From assembly GCA_937925895.1 (NCBI GenBank), contig CALANC010000270.1:1-5355 (forward strand): 5,355 nt of DNA. The letters run 5' to 3'. Made by a program: the position numbers and the translations under genes. The notes beneath the pieces were generated by a model. That model did not search any database and was not told where the DNA came from. It saw only the letters and a list, made by a program, of their open reading frames with translations. Source of the DNA: an uncultured Desulfobacterales bacterium. GTDB lineage: Bacteria; Desulfobacterota; Desulfobacteria; Desulfobacterales; UBA11574. Position 1 is the first letter of the stretch. Every line of letters starts with the position of its first letter. Shown piece by piece: positions 4,632 through 5,355 of the stretch.

Positions 4632-5355
4632 TAGGAGAGCTCCTCTAAAGAAAGGGGTGTTTTCAGGCGGCCCCTAACCAAACGGGCCACCTTGTAACCG
4701 CAGTAATAACCTTGACAGCGTCCCAGGCAACACCGGGTTCTGCGTTTGAGCCCGCCCATGTCACCCGGTGGACATATAGAAGAGAACGTGTCCTCTATTT
4801 CCTGTCTGGTAACCATCTCACAGAAACAAATCAATTCGCCGGCATCAAGTTGCTGAAATGGACGGGGAAGATGCTCCGCCAGGTTGGGCACCCGTGTCCA
4901 CTTGATCTGCTCCAAAGGGACCAGTTTGCCAAACGCTTCCTCATAGAGATTGAGGAGATATTTGGCAATGCCCAGGCTGGAGGAAAGGCCGGTGGATCGA
5001 ATACCGCCAACGGTAATCCAGCCCCGATCAGGCATGGCTTGGATTTGATAATCATTAAATTGGGTAGCCGGGCGCAGAGCAGCAAAGGTGGCGATTATGT
5101 TTTGCTCGGCAAGATTTGGTAGAATCGATTCGCCCTTTTTCTTCAATTCCCTGAGCACTTCTTCGGTCACCCCGGCGAATTCCCGGTTCTTCTGATCTTC
5201 GGCTGTGGGTCCGACCAAAACGTTTCCAAAAACGCTGCGAAATAGAAGCACGCCTTTGGTTCGTTTCCCGGGAACCGGAAGGATGATGGCATTGAAAAGA
5301 TCGGCCGCCGGTTTGTCGTAAACCAAGAATTGCCCTTTTCTGGGTTTTATTTCAA
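4631..5355 (-). CDS. GlpA-like FAD-dependent glycerol-3-phosphate dehydrogenase family protein with BFD-type [2Fe-2S] domain (5' end outside window)
   Basis: The frame stays open to the right edge: upstream of a TTG at 5326 it continues as EIKPRKGQF, a continuation that fits this family, so the TTG is not the start and roughly half the protein lies outside. About 240 residues are visible. Numbered from that TTG, residues 1-45 carry the FAD-oxidoreductase segment with VFGNVLVGPTAED. Residues 76-123 include FAALRPA and WITVGGIRSTGLSSSLGIA, the C-terminal FAD-binding glycine-rich part. After a linker, ELICFCE (164-170) and RCCLGRCQGYYC (198-209) form a BFD-like [2Fe-2S] domain; Cys167, Cys169, Cys204 and Cys209 are the likely ligands, with KRRTR just before the second pair. 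This fits anaerobic GlpA and the COG0579-type proteins that oxidise glycerol-3-phosphate or related 2-hydroxy compounds. The true substrate is not decided by what is visible. It is translationally coupled to the next flavoprotein gene. Confidence 0.88.
   Translation of the reverse strand, partial: EIKPRKGQFLVYDKPAADLFNAIILPVPGKRTKGVLLFRSVFGNVLVGPTAEDQKNREFAGVTEEVLRELKKKGESILPNLAEQNIIATFAALRPATQFNDYQIQAMPDRGWITVGGIRSTGLSSSLGIAKYLLNLYEEAFGKLVPLEQIKWTRVPNLAEHLPRPFQQLDAGELICFCEMVTRQEIEDTFSSICPPGDMGGLKRRTRCCLGRCQGYYCGYKVARLVRGRLKTPLSLEELS

Noticed and set aside
4631..5326. Complete 231-codon gene starting at TTG 5326
   Set aside because: The frame continues to the window edge as EIKPRKGQF, which fits the family, so the gene is partial rather than a short BFD-domain protein.

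Overview
The window holds five protein genes, all on the minus strand, in an AT/GC-balanced bacterial background. Read in the direction of transcription (right to left) they are: (1) the 3' part of a GlpA-like FAD-dependent glycerol-3-phosphate dehydrogenase-family oxidoreductase with a C-terminal BFD-type [2Fe-2S] domain, cut by the right window edge; (2) a second FAD/NAD(P)-fold oxidoreductase, overlapping the first by one base; (3) a GntR-family (HutC/UTRA) transcriptional regulator; (4) a HisC-like class I/II PLP aminotransferase; (5) a class II (zinc) fructose/tagatose-bisphosphate-type aldolase. Strong Shine-Dalgarno sites precede genes 2, 4 and 5. The protein types and the repeat-rich spacers suggest a Gram-negative anaerobe, perhaps a sulfate-reducing Desulfobacterota (deltaproteobacterium). 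That placement is an inference from gene style; there is no taxonomic marker in the window.

Layout. 4631-5355 and 3402-4631 form a translationally coupled flavoprotein pair that ends at a convincing rho-independent terminator (3342-3379). Next comes a short promoter region (about 3304-3340) with a TTGACA -35 box and a 12-bp palindrome, ATGTCTATACAT. This palindrome fits the GntR operator consensus GTNTANAC exactly and overlaps the probable -10 box, so the regulator gene at 2481-3245 is probably autoregulated. A 303-bp gene-free spacer (2178-2480) follows. It contains an array of CG-centred units with a period of about 8 nt, and then a candidate palindromic REP/MITE-like element of about 105 bp. 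The hisC-like gene (1068-2177) and the aldolase gene (178-1053) are separated by only 14 bp and form a bicistronic unit. The left end (1-177) has no gene; it contains short tandem and inverted 9-bp repeats and small hairpins.

How the genes may work together (inference): the GlpA-like enzyme family makes dihydroxyacetone phosphate from glycerol-3-phosphate; class II aldolases make or use dihydroxyacetone phosphate; HisC-like aminotransferases act on phosphorylated amino alcohols; UTRA regulators commonly sense small phosphorylated or amine ligands. A regulated catabolic or salvage module for a phosphorylated polyol or amino-polyol fits all five genes. The substrate cannot be read from the sequence, and no histidine-biosynthesis neighbour is present to support an ordinary HisC role.
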